Shown here in pieces: positions 17,218-25,257 of a DNA stretch of 64,000 nucleotides. The notes beneath the pieces were generated by a model, which saw only the letters and a list, made by a program, of their open reading frames with translations, ran no database searches and was not told the origin of the DNA. The stretch lies in assembly GCA_910587405.1 (NCBI GenBank), contig CAJUKS010000001.1:186001-250000 (forward strand), written 5' to 3'. This DNA is from an uncultured Alphaproteobacteria bacterium. Its GTDB lineage: Bacteria > Pseudomonadota > Alphaproteobacteria > RF32 > CAG-239. The position numbers were made by a program, and so were the translations under genes. The first letter of the stretch is position 1. Every line of letters starts with the position of its first letter.

Positions 17218-18213
17218 ATGACTGAAAATAATGATCAACAACAGCCTGAGGCAAAAAAAGAAAAAAACAGACTTTGGATGAGCGCCGCTTTGTGGGCGGA
17301 TCGGGAATATATTCGTGAAAGTGCTGAGAACTATCAACAAACCAAATGGTATGCGTCTTCGCGTTTTTGGCCGGCGGCACTTGTTCTGATTTTGACCTGG
17401 GTAAGCGCGGTAGTCGTGGGCAATTATGAAAATGCGGCAATCTATTCTTTTGTTTTGTGCCCGTTATTGTATCTTAACGTAAAAGGGTATCGCTGGTCTT
17501 TGCTGCTGTTTGCGTTGCTTTATACGATTGATAAAGCCGGCGCATTGTATATGAATCTCAATAACCCAAAGTCAAATCCGATCATCTTAATTATTTGGTG
17601 GGTAATTATTGTCGGTGCAACCCTGAGCGCTTTCCGAATCGAGAACTACCGTCATAAACACCAAATGGCCGGTCGCGCGAATTATGTCCGTGATCTGGCA
17701 GTGGTACTTGCTTTTTTGGGTTTGAGTTTTGCCGGCGGTTATTTTTATCTGTTTAACAACCGGTTGACGGTAGAACAGAGAGGAAAAATAGCTTTTTCGT
17801 ATGGTGTTGTCGAACGTTATTCAAATTTGATCGGCCGTTATTGCCATGCTCAGGGCGTGGACTTAAAGAAGCTTCCCGAACAGTTTCATACCGCCTATCA
17901 GACAGAGATTGCTGCGGTGGAAAAATGGGTAAACAAAGATCAGTCCTTTAAAACACAGCTGGGAAATATTTTGGAAAATTACAAAAAGAGCATCGACCAA
18001 GAGTTTGATGATGAACGCAAGCTTTTGATTATGCTTGAGTTGGCGCATCAAGAAGGAAAAGATGTCAATGATTTGGCATGGAAACCGGAATATGACCGGC
18101 TGCTGTCACCGCAGGAGTATTGCGCATTTGTGGATGACAATTTTGATCTGTTTGAACAGTCGGGCAGTTTTGAGGAATTTGTTCAATCCGTAAGAGATCT
18201 TGAACAGCAGTAA
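17218..18213 (+). CDS. membrane protein of unknown function
   Basis: 331 residues. A charged N-terminus (1-48) is followed by four or five membrane segments (about 50-67, 74-104, 120-138, 160-179) and a soluble helical C-terminal domain (about 185-331) rich in Glu, Lys and Tyr. It starts 10 bp after the MazG-like gene and ends at a terminator, so it is the last gene of the folA-thyA group. I recognise no family. Confidence 0.7.
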   Translation: MTENNDQQQPEAKKEKNRLWMSAALWADREYIRESAENYQQTKWYASSRFWPAALVLILTWVSAVVVGNYENAAIYSFVLCPLLYLNVKGYRWSLLLFALLYTIDKAGALYMNLNNPKSNPIILIIWWVIIVGATLSAFRIENYRHKHQMAGRANYVRDLAVVLAFLGLSFAGGYFYLFNNRLTVEQRGKIAFSYGVVERYSNLIGRYCHAQGVDLKKLPEQFHTAYQTEIAAVEKWVNKDQSFKTQLGNILENYKKSIDQEFDDERKLLIMLELAHQEGKDVNDLAWKPEYDRLLSPQEYCAFVDDNFDLFEQSGSFEEFVQSVRDLEQQ

Positions 18214-18234
18214 AACAAATTCGGTATTAGAATG

Positions 18235-18271
18235 AAAAGCGGGCTGTCTTTGTAAAGACGGTCCGCTTTTT
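18235..18271 (+). terminator. rho-independent terminator
   Basis: A long stem (AAAAGCGGGCTGTCTTT against AAAGACGGTCCGCTTTT, with two G-U pairs) and a T-run, 21 bp after the stop of the preceding gene. Confidence 0.85.
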
Positions 18272-18292
18272 GTCAGGGGATAAGACAGATTA

Positions 18293-18814
18293 TTATTCTT
18301 TGGTGATGTATTGCGGCGGAATAATGCCGCCTTTGATAATGATCAGATAATAGCGGACATAAGCAAACCGGCGTCCCAGTTTATCGTTGCAGGCGTTCCA
18401 GTCGACCGGAGAAGTGCTGATCTCATTGGTGCCGTTTAGTTTGAAGAGTATCTCGTCGAAAGTGTTTTGTTCGTTGATGCCGGGAACTTCGGACACCGGC
18501 GGGCTGACATACACGGCTTCTAACAGATTGTCGCGTTCCAAGGCTTCGAGATCGATTGCGAACACGTCTGCATTTTCAATAAACTTTTTTAAGCACAAAC
18601 TGTTTTCTGTCCATCGTATCGGTTCCGTAAAAGCTCTGATGCCCCGGCTGCGGCCGCTGAAGCAGCTTTCCATCCAGCGGACGATTCCCTGATGCGTATC
18701 GGCACCGGAACGTTTGTAATAATAACTGAGGTCTGCCTGCGGATTGTTGGCGAAAGAAAGGATACCGCCCTCAAGCGCCGAATTTCCTTTGCTTATGTAA
18801 TGATACAGTTTCAT
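18293..18814 (-). CDS. hypothetical protein
   Basis: 173 residues from MKLYHYISKGN. The N-terminus (YHYISKGNSALEGGILSFANNP) suggests a small globular protein; a WMESCFSGRSRGIRAFTEPI segment and several aromatic residues follow. No signal peptide or membrane segment. An alternative start at 18847 would overlap the upstream gene; neither start has a strong ribosome-binding site. It follows the lipid kinase gene closely on the minus strand. No family is recognised with confidence. Confidence 0.6.
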   Translation of the reverse strand: MKLYHYISKGNSALEGGILSFANNPQADLSYYYKRSGADTHQGIVRWMESCFSGRSRGIRAFTEPIRWTENSLCLKKFIENADVFAIDLEALERDNLLEAVYVSPPVSEVPGINEQNTFDEILFKLNGTNEISTSPVDWNACNDKLGRRFAYVRYYLIIIKGGIIPPQYITKE

Positions 18815-18825
18815 GGGGCGGTGGT

Positions 18826-19554
18826 TTAGTTGAGAAAAGTCAGGCATAAGCCGATCACCAGCGGAATGGCCAAATTGTCGTCAATCCGGGTTTTTTCTTC
18901 GTAAACTTCGGCTAAAGTGGCCAGAACGCAGGCAATTACGCTGACATAGCCAAACGGTTCCAGATTATGAAACAGCATATTGATCAACAGGGCGCTGACA
19001 AAGAAAGCCGTTGTTCCTTCAAGAGATTTGTTGTGATATATCTGGCGGGTGCCGTATGCTTTGCCGAACAAGGCGGAACAGGCGTCGGAAACCAGCATGA
19101 CCGTCATGGCGATGACGGCAACCGGCTTGGTGAAAAAAACGGTGCTCAGAACGGCGGCCGACATGACGTACATCGAACCGGTAAACTGAAAGTGGCTGCG
19201 GGCGCTTTCTTTACGGCGCAGGGTTTTGGAAAACAGGCCTCCGAAGATGATCCTTGCCCACTTCCATTTTTTGAAATTTCCGTATTCAAGCAATCCGTTG
19301 CCGATAAAGATGAGGGTAAACAAGCCGACCGCAATTTCTTCGCGAATGAAATAGATGGTCAGCGGAATCCATAAAGAACTCAGGTGGATCAGCTTTCGGT
19401 ACAATTCGCGACGAAACGATTTGTTAACATCAACTTTTAACTGGCGGGTAAAAGTATGCAAATAATCGCGCAGGTGATAATCCTGAGCTTGCCAATACCG
19501 ATTGTACAGGTTGATTTTTTTAAATTTTACCGGTATTTTGAGTGGCTTAAACAT
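18826..19554 (-). CDS. dolichol/phytol kinase family, CTP-dependent lipid kinase
   Basis: 242 residues with a soluble N-terminus of about 45 and then about seven membrane segments. Family marks are RKLIHLSSLWIPL, SDACSALFGKAYG, NKSLEGTTAFF and the terminal IDDNLAIPL. This superfamily (SEC59, VTE5, CdsA relatives) uses CTP to phosphorylate isoprenoid or diacylglycerol lipids. The bacterial substrate is unknown. It lies 25 bp downstream of alaS on the same strand. Confidence 0.78.
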   Translation of the reverse strand: MFKPLKIPVKFKKINLYNRYWQAQDYHLRDYLHTFTRQLKVDVNKSFRRELYRKLIHLSSLWIPLTIYFIREEIAVGLFTLIFIGNGLLEYGNFKKWKWARIIFGGLFSKTLRRKESARSHFQFTGSMYVMSAAVLSTVFFTKPVAVIAMTVMLVSDACSALFGKAYGTRQIYHNKSLEGTTAFFVSALLINMLFHNLEPFGYVSVIACVLATLAEVYEEKTRIDDNLAIPLVIGLCLTFLN

Positions 19555-19579
19555 ACTTTTATCCCGTTGCAGAAAGTTG

Positions 19580-22210
19580 TCAGATGATTCGACGCAGCGC
19601 GTCCATTGCTTCGTTCAGGCGGCCGGTTTCGGCGCCGCCGGTCTGAGCCATGTCGGGACGGCCGCCGCCACCGTTGGCGCCGATAAACGGTGCCACTTCC
19701 TTGATCAGGCTGACGGCCGAATATTGAGCGGTTAGGTCGTCGGTGACGCCGATAACGGCCGAAACTTTGCCGTCATTGCAGCTGAAAAGGGCAATAATGC
19801 CGCTTTTGATCTGTTCCTTGATCTCGTCGACGAACGCTTTCAATTCTTTGGCCTGAACATTGTCGATTTGTTTGGCGACAAATTTGATTCCGTTGATGGT
19901 TTCAATTTTGTCCTGATTGTCGGCGGTTTTGTGGCTGACAAATTGTTTTTTGATATTAAGAATTTGGGTTTCCAGTCTTTTTTTGTCTTCCAGCAGCAAA
20001 TTGATGCGAGCCTCAAGGTCATGAGGGTTGGTTTTCAATATTTGGCTGATATGATGCAGTTTGTCCTCAATATCCTGTGCATATTGTTCGGCAGCGTGTC
20101 CGGTGACAAACTCAACCCGTCGGATGCCGGCGGCAACGGCACTTTCGCTGACAATGTTAAAATAGCCGATGTCTCCGGTCGAGTTGACGTGGGTGCCGCC
20201 GCAGAGTTCACGCGAGAAGGTCTCTCGGTCGTTTTCCATGCTGACGACCCGGACCGTTTCGCCGTATTTTTCGCCGAACAGAGCCATCGCGCCGCATTTG
20301 ATGGCTTCGTCCGGAGTCATGATGCGGGTTACGGTCTTATAGTTTTTGCGAACGGCAGCATTGACGATGTCTTCGGCACGGCGCACTTCCTCGGCGGTGA
20401 TTTGTTTGGGATGCGAGATGTCAAAACGTGCCCGGCCGGCGCAGACGTAAGATCCTTTCTGGGTGACATGATCTCCCAAAATGTCGCGCAAAGCCCGATG
20501 GAGCAGGTGGGTTACCGAATGGTTGGCGCGGATCCGTGCCCGGTTGTCGCAATCAACTTCAAAACTTGCAATATCGCCGGTTTTTACGGTTCCTTCAATC
20601 ATTTTGCAGCTGTGAACAATCATGCCGTCGATTTTCTTTTTGGCGTCAGTCACTTCAATGGTGAAACCGTTGCCTTTGATCAGTCCGATATCGCCGACCT
20701 GACCGCCGGATTCACCGTAAAAGGTGGATTGGTTGGCAATCAGATAAAATTCGCCGTTGTCAACTTGTTCAACCTGTTGTCCGTTTTGGACCAGTGCCGT
20801 TACCTGTCCGTCAGCTTTAAGGGCGCTGTAACCGAGAAATTCGGTTTTGCCGAACCGGTCGAACAGTTCAAACCAGATTTTTTCAATTCCTTCGTCACCG
20901 GAGCCGGCCCAGTTTTTGCGCGCTTCGTTGCGTTGTTGTTCCATTGCCTGATCAAAACCGTCGGTATCGACGGCAATGTTTTTGGCCTTGAGAGCGTCCT
21001 GAGTGAGGTCAAGCGGAAAACCGTATGTATCGTAAAGCTTGAACGCGGTTTTGCCGGGCAGGGTATCGCCTTCTTTCAGACCGGCGGTTTCGTCGTCCAG
21101 CAAACGCAAGCCTTTTTCGAGGGTGCGGATGAATTTGCTTTCTTCGGTTTTCAGGGTTTCGGAGATCAAAGCCTCGGCACGATAAAGCTCGGGGTAGGTT
21201 TCGCCCATTTCCTTTTGTAATGAGGGCAACAGCTTGTACATCATCGGTTCCCGCACGCCCAGCAGGTGGACGTGGCGCATGGCGCGACGCATGATGCGGC
21301 GCAAAACATAACCGCGGCCTTCGTTGGAAGGCAGCACGCCGTCGGCAATCAAAAAGGCGGCCGAACGCAGATGGTCGGCGATGACGTTGTGAGAAGCCTT
21401 GAGCGGTCCTTCGGGATCGGAGTTGGCCAAATCGGCCACCGATTTGATCAGATTTTGAAACAGGTCGATGTCAAAGTTGGAGTGAACGCCCTGTAAAATG
21501 GCGGCAATACGTTCCAACCCCATGCCGGTGTCAATGGAGGGCTTTTTGAGATTGATCCGGCTGCCGTCGGGCAAGTCTTCGAACTGGTCAAACACCAGGT
21601 TCCAAATTTCGATGAAACGGTCGCCGTCTTCTTCCGGAGTGCCCGGCAGACCGCCCCAGACTTCGGGACCGTGGTCGTAAAAAATTTCGGAACACGGACC
21701 GCAGGGACCGGTGTCGCCCATTTGCCAGAAGTTGTCTTTGGTGGCAATGCGGATAATGCGGTCGTCGGACAGTCCGGAGATCTTTTTCCACAATTGATAA
21801 GCTTCTTCGTCATTATGGTAAATGGTTACCGCCAATTTTTCGGCCGGGATGTCAAAATGTTTGGTGAGCAGTTCCCATGCATAACAAATGGCACCTTCTT
21901 TAAAATAATCTCCGAACGAAAAGTTTCCGAGCATTTCAAAGAAAGTGTGGTGGCGGACGTCGTAGCCGACGCTGTCAAGGTCGTTGTGCTTGCCGCCGGC
22001 GCGTACGCTTTTTTGCGAGGATGCGGCACGGGTATAACTGCGGGTTTCGTTGCCGGCAAGGATATTTTTGAACTGTACCATACCCGAGTTGGTGAACATC
22101 AGGGTCGGATCGTTGTCGGGCACAAGCGGGGATGACGGGACAATTTTATGTCCGTTGTCGGCAAAATAGTTGAGAAAAGTGCTTCTAATCTGATTTACAG
22201 TCGTCGTCAT
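19580..22210 (-). CDS. alaS: alanyl-tRNA synthetase
   Basis: 876 residues, full length. The catalytic domain begins MTTTVNQIRSTFLNYF and contains the class II motifs (RAASSQKSVRAGGKHNDLD). The editing domain carries the zinc ligands NHSVTHLLH and CGGTHVNSTGDIG. The C-terminal DHHA1-type region ends GANGGGGRPDMAQTGG. It charges tRNA-Ala and clears mischarged Ser or Gly. The ATG at 22210 is preferred over a TTG two codons upstream. Confidence 0.97.
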   Translation of the reverse strand: MTTTVNQIRSTFLNYFADNGHKIVPSSPLVPDNDPTLMFTNSGMVQFKNILAGNETRSYTRAASSQKSVRAGGKHNDLDSVGYDVRHHTFFEMLGNFSFGDYFKEGAICYAWELLTKHFDIPAEKLAVTIYHNDEEAYQLWKKISGLSDDRIIRIATKDNFWQMGDTGPCGPCSEIFYDHGPEVWGGLPGTPEEDGDRFIEIWNLVFDQFEDLPDGSRINLKKPSIDTGMGLERIAAILQGVHSNFDIDLFQNLIKSVADLANSDPEGPLKASHNVIADHLRSAAFLIADGVLPSNEGRGYVLRRIMRRAMRHVHLLGVREPMMYKLLPSLQKEMGETYPELYRAEALISETLKTEESKFIRTLEKGLRLLDDETAGLKEGDTLPGKTAFKLYDTYGFPLDLTQDALKAKNIAVDTDGFDQAMEQQRNEARKNWAGSGDEGIEKIWFELFDRFGKTEFLGYSALKADGQVTALVQNGQQVEQVDNGEFYLIANQSTFYGESGGQVGDIGLIKGNGFTIEVTDAKKKIDGMIVHSCKMIEGTVKTGDIASFEVDCDNRARIRANHSVTHLLHRALRDILGDHVTQKGSYVCAGRARFDISHPKQITAEEVRRAEDIVNAAVRKNYKTVTRIMTPDEAIKCGAMALFGEKYGETVRVVSMENDRETFSRELCGGTHVNSTGDIGYFNIVSESAVAAGIRRVEFVTGHAAEQYAQDIEDKLHHISQILKTNPHDLEARINLLLEDKKRLETQILNIKKQFVSHKTADNQDKIETINGIKFVAKQIDNVQAKELKAFVDEIKEQIKSGIIALFSCNDGKVSAVIGVTDDLTAQYSAVSLIKEVAPFIGANGGGGRPDMAQTGGAETGRLNEAMDALRRII

Positions 22211-22310
22211 AACCAATTTCTTTCCAATTACATTAAAAAGTGTCTTAAAAACTAACCCTAACTTTTAATGCAATCTTGTTTAACTGTCCATAGAAATTTA
22301 GCAGATTTTC

Positions 22311-22799
22311 CTAAAAAGTTACGGCAAATCCGTGGAGGTAGACAAACCCGGCGTTTAACCAGGTAGCAAACAGCAGCCATGCTTGATACGGAATCAGCAG
22401 CCACGCGGAAACCGGCGAAATTTGAAAGAACCAGTAAATGGTACGGAAAACAACGATGTCCAACACGATCAGAACAAGCAGCGCCAGAGCGATGTAACCG
22501 GTATAAAAGAAAGCAAAATTCCACAAAATGTGCAAAAAAAGCTGATTGATAAAAAAATTGTTGGTACGGCTGATGCTTTCTCTCGAAGTTGTGGCCTTAA
22601 AAGCAAAGTAAAAGGCAAAGACCATTGTCAGATAAATCAGTCCCCAGGCGATCGGAAACACCTGATCGGGCGGCGTTAATACGGGTTTTTCGAGCGTTTG
22701 GTACCAGCTGTTTACGCCCTCATAGTTAAAATAGGCACCGACAATAAGGGTGAGCAGAGTCATAAAAAAACAGTAGAGAAATTTGCGTAAATCAGCCAT
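22311..22799 (-). CDS. tspO: TspO/MBR family membrane protein
   Basis: 162 residues from MADLRKFLYCF, chosen because GGGAGG lies 7 bases upstream. Five membrane segments and the family signatures WYQTLEKPVLTPPDQVFPIAWGLIY and the helical WNFAFFYTGYIALAL are present. TspO proteins bind tetrapyrroles and sterol-like ligands in the outer or inner membrane and modulate porphyrin-linked stress responses. It stands alone, divergent from map. Confidence 0.88.
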   Translation of the reverse strand: MADLRKFLYCFFMTLLTLIVGAYFNYEGVNSWYQTLEKPVLTPPDQVFPIAWGLIYLTMVFAFYFAFKATTSRESISRTNNFFINQLFLHILWNFAFFYTGYIALALLVLIVLDIVVFRTIYWFFQISPVSAWLLIPYQAWLLFATWLNAGFVYLHGFAVTF

Positions 22800-22863
22800 T
22801 TTGATCCTCCCGTAACAGTTGATTGTCATATAAGCAATAAATGTAGATATTCAAGAAAAGCTG

Positions 22864-22892
22864 TTGCAAAAAAGTTGCGCGGGGTGTAAATA
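22864..22892 (+). promoter_or_regulatory. predicted promoter of map-radC
   Basis: TTGCAA (22864-22869) and TAAATA (22887-22892) separated by 17 bp, 34 bp before the map start codon. The -35 hexamer is the same as that of the ssrA promoter. Confidence 0.6.
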
Positions 22893-22925
22893 ATAGGGCA
22901 AAAATATATTAAAGGAGCGGTTAAA

Positions 22926-23723
22926 TTGACAAGAAAAACCAAAGACGGAATTGTTGTTTACAATCCTGAGGATTTTGAAAAAATGCGTCGGGCCGGCAAG
23001 TTGGCGGCAGAAGTTTTGGATTATATCACGGATTATGTCACCGTCGGCGTAACCACCGGAGAACTTGACGATTTGTGCCGGAATTATATTGAGAACCACG
23101 GTGCCGTGCCGGCTTGTCTTAATTATCACGGATATCCGAAATCCAGCTGCATTTCGATCAACCATGTTATTTGCCACGGCATTCCCGATGACCGCAAACT
23201 TGCCGACGGCGACATTTTGAACATTGACGTGACAGTTATTCTGGACGGTTGGTTCGGCGATACCAGCCGGATGTATTATGCCGGAAAGCCCAAACTGAAA
23301 GCAACCCGTCTGTGCGACGTAACTTATGAATGCATGATGCGCGGGATTGAGGCGGTGCGTCCGGGTGCGCATTTCGGCGATATCGGCGCGGTGATTGAAG
23401 AATATGCCCACAAGTACGGCTATTCGGTGGTGGATATGTTCTGCGGACACGGTTTGGGACGGGTTTTTCATGACAGTCCCAACGTTATGCATTGCGGCCG
23501 CAAGGGAACCGGGCCGGTAATGGAAGAAGGAATGTTCTTCACAATTGAACCGATGATCAATATCGGCAAAAAAGACGGTTTTATTATGTCTAACGGCTGG
23601 ACGGCGGTCACCCGGGACAAGTCGCTTTCTGCCCAGTTTGAACATTCTCTCGGCGTGACAAAAGACGGTTATGAAGTGTTTACTTATTCGCCGAAAGGTT
23701 TGGATAAACCTCCGTATAAATAA
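22926..23723 (+). CDS. map: methionine aminopeptidase, type I
   Basis: 265 residues with a TTG start, supported by AAAGGAG 8 bases upstream and by the conserved N-terminal register. Metal ligands are visible in NIDVTVILDGWFGDTSRMY (two Asp), GHGLGRVFHD (His), EEGMFFTIEPM (Glu) and QFEHSLGV (Glu). It removes the initiator methionine from nascent proteins and is normally essential. radC follows after 8 bp. Confidence 0.95.
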   Translation: MTRKTKDGIVVYNPEDFEKMRRAGKLAAEVLDYITDYVTVGVTTGELDDLCRNYIENHGAVPACLNYHGYPKSSCISINHVICHGIPDDRKLADGDILNIDVTVILDGWFGDTSRMYYAGKPKLKATRLCDVTYECMMRGIEAVRPGAHFGDIGAVIEEYAHKYGYSVVDMFCGHGLGRVFHDSPNVMHCGRKGTGPVMEEGMFFTIEPMINIGKKDGFIMSNGWTAVTRDKSLSAQFEHSLGVTKDGYEVFTYSPKGLDKPPYK

Positions 23724-23731
23724 GGACTTTA

Positions 23732-24430
23732 ATGAAAGAAGAGACTCCCGACTACATTGGTCATCGGCAGCGCCTTAAAGAACGTTTTAAGCTTGGCGGC
23801 GGTCAGGATATGGCCGATTATGAAATGCTGGAACTGCTGTTGACGTTGGCTATTCCGCGAAAGGACACCAAGCCGCTGGCTAAAGCTCTGGTCAAAGAAT
23901 TCGGCGGTTTTGCCGAAGTTCTGTTTGCGCCCGACGACCGGTTGATGACTTTTAAAGATTTGAAAGAAAGTTCGGTGCTGGTGTTTAAGATTGTCCGGGA
24001 GTCTGCCTTGAGAATGTCTTGGCAAAAGTTAAGCGCCACCGAAGCGCCGGTTTTGACCAGTTTCGATTCGATTATGGAATATTGTCGAGCGGCATCGGGT
24101 TATAAGGAAAGAGAAGAGTTTCGCGTGATTTTTCTTAATGCCAAAAACCGGATTATCGGCGAAGAGGTGCAACAACGCGGGAGTGTCAACGCGGTTGCGA
24201 TTCATCCCGGAGAGGTGATGCGTGCCGCGGTTTTAAAAGGGGCAACAGCCTTGATTTTGGTTCACAATCATCCCTCGGGCGATGTGACGCCGTCACGAGC
24301 GGATATTGAAGTGACGCGCAAGATTGAGGGTGCATTGTCGGCAGTTGATATTCGTTTGATTGATCATTTTATTGTCAGTAAAAATTTGGTATATAGTTTT
24401 AACGATCACGGATTGTTGATGAAACGTTAA
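23732..24430 (+). CDS. radC: RadC-family JAB-domain protein
   Basis: 232 residues. An N-terminal helix-hairpin-helix-like region (YEMLELLLTLAIPRKDTKPLAKAL) precedes the C-terminal JAB1/MPN-like domain with the metal motif HNHPSGDVTPSRAD and FNDHGLL near the end. RadC proteins were once linked to DNA repair, but the true activity is unsettled. It is co-directional with map and 8 bp apart, probably co-transcribed. Confidence 0.92.
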   Translation: MKEETPDYIGHRQRLKERFKLGGGQDMADYEMLELLLTLAIPRKDTKPLAKALVKEFGGFAEVLFAPDDRLMTFKDLKESSVLVFKIVRESALRMSWQKLSATEAPVLTSFDSIMEYCRAASGYKEREEFRVIFLNAKNRIIGEEVQQRGSVNAVAIHPGEVMRAAVLKGATALILVHNHPSGDVTPSRADIEVTRKIEGALSAVDIRLIDHFIVSKNLVYSFNDHGLLMKR

Positions 24431-24480
24431 AAAAATGTTGCAAAATATTTCTTTACGGGCTAATTATAAGAAAACCCCGA

Positions 24481-24519
24481 CGGGACATAGCTCAGCCTGC
24501 CAGTCGCGCTTGCTTTGGG
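24481..24519 (+). pseudogene. partial tRNA-Pro, 5' half
   Basis: The first 19 bases are identical to the intact tRNA-Pro at 24678, and after a short altered D-loop the copy continues GCGCTTGCTTTGGG to within the anticodon loop, where it breaks off and runs directly into a palindromic repeat. There is no 3' half, so it cannot fold as a tRNA. Confidence 0.8.
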
Positions 24520-24569
24520 CTGGAGGAAGAAAAAACTTCCGGCGGAAGTTTTTTCGACGACAGGTGAAG
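24506..24569. repeat. palindromic 64-bp repeat, copy 1
   Basis: Matches 24825-24888 with two mismatches. It begins inside the tRNA anticodon arm and contains a perfect hairpin GAAAAAACTTCC-GGC-GGAAGTTTTTTC. The downstream sequence (24574-24612) forms a second hairpin. The size, palindrome and tRNA junction suggest a small mobile palindromic element. Confidence 0.75.
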
Positions 24570-24677
24570 TTTTGTTAAATTTACGGCAGACGAAAGTCGG
24601 CTGTAAATTTTAGAAAACGAACAGGGCGAGCAAAGCCAGGGGGGGAGAGGAATTATTATAAAGTATAAAATTAATAA

Positions 24678-24754
24678 CGGGACATAGCTCAGCCTGGTAG
24701 AGCGCTTGCTTTGGGAGCAAGATGCCGATGGTTCGAATCCGTCTGTCCCGACCA
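24678..24754 (+). tRNA. tRNA-Pro (anticodon TGG)
   Basis: A 77-base cloverleaf: acceptor stem CGGGACA/TGTCCCG, anticodon stem CTTGC/GCAAG around TTTGGGA (anticodon TGG), T-arm with GGTTCGAATCC and an encoded CCA. It is the only intact copy among several broken ones in this 600-bp stretch. Confidence 0.95.
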
Positions 24755-24756
24755 GT

Positions 24757-24784
24757 AAAAAGCCGCCTGCAAAGGCGGTTTTTA
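24757..24784 (+). terminator. terminator of tRNA-Pro
   Basis: Stem CCGCCT/AGGCGG flanked by A and T runs directly after the tRNA. An identical copy follows the tRNA fragment at 25032-25060. Confidence 0.8.
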
Positions 24785-24824
24785 TTTTGTGTAAGGCATC
24801 TTGCTTCCATTTAGCAAAGCGTTT

Positions 24825-24888
24825 GCGCTTGCTTTGGGCTGGAGGAAGAAAAAACTTCCGGTGGAAGTTTTTTCGACGACAGGCGAAG
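24825..24888. repeat. palindromic 64-bp repeat, copy 2
   Basis: Second copy of the repeat at 24506. It starts with the tRNA-like GCGCTTGCTTTGGG and includes the same hairpin; beyond it, GTCTTGT (24887-24894) can pair with ACAAGAC (24933-24940), so the whole stretch is strongly structured. Confidence 0.75.
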
Positions 24889-24994
24889 TCTTGTTATTTT
24901 GCAAACGAGCGGGAGCGAAGTTGGCAAAAGTTACAAGACAAGTGACCGCAGCGCATTAGCGATTGCCCAGAGGGCAGAGCTTATAAGCAAGAGA

Positions 24995-25066
24995 AGATGC
25001 CGATGGTTCGAATCCGTCTGTCCCGACCAGTAAAAAGCCGCCTGCAAAGGCGGTTTTTATTTTTGT
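24995..25066 (+). pseudogene. partial tRNA-Pro, 3' half, with duplicated terminator
   Basis: About 70 bases repeat 24720-24789: the variable and T-arm, acceptor 3' strand, CCA and the following terminator hairpin. The 5' half is missing. A duplicated tRNA 3' end is the pattern left by integrases that use tRNA genes as attachment sites, but no integrase is present nearby. Confidence 0.8.
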
Positions 25067-25078
25067 GGTTTTTAGGTG

Positions 25079-25230
25079 TATCAAAAAAACGTTCATTTTT
25101 TTGATATAGATAAATGTAGTCACTTGTTTTTTTGAAAAAAACAAACAAAAGTTCCAATTTCCGAGCCTTTGCGGTTGATTTAAAAATAAAATTATTATAG
25201 ATTGACCACGTATCAAAAAAATGAACGTTT
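25079..25230. repeat. 20-bp inverted repeats flanking a promoter-like segment
   Basis: 25087-25106 and 25211-25230 are perfect inverted repeats of 20 bp around a 104-bp spacer. The left copy is also part of a 28-bp palindrome (25079-25106) with 11-bp arms. The spacer contains promoter-like hexamers reading toward the autotransporter gene 28 bp beyond the right repeat. This is the layout of an invertible promoter; it could instead be a regulator-binding or terminator structure. Confidence 0.6.
25169..25198 (+). promoter_or_regulatory. possible promoter inside the inverted-repeat segment
   Basis: TTGCGG (25169-25174) and TATTAT (25193-25198) with an 18-bp spacer; an alternative is TTGATT with TATAGA at a shorter spacing. 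Transcription would begin near the right inverted repeat and lead into the autotransporter gene. Confidence 0.4.
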
Positions 25231-25257
25231 AAATGCATTTAGATAAGGATTGCGTGA

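Noticed and set aside
24995..25031. A second tRNA-Pro gene
   Set aside because: Only the 3' half is present; no matching 5' acceptor strand or anticodon arm precedes it.
24481..25066. An integrated phage or genomic island bounded by tRNA duplications
   Set aside because: The duplicated 3' ends are only 275 bp apart and enclose no integrase or other gene; at most it is a scar.
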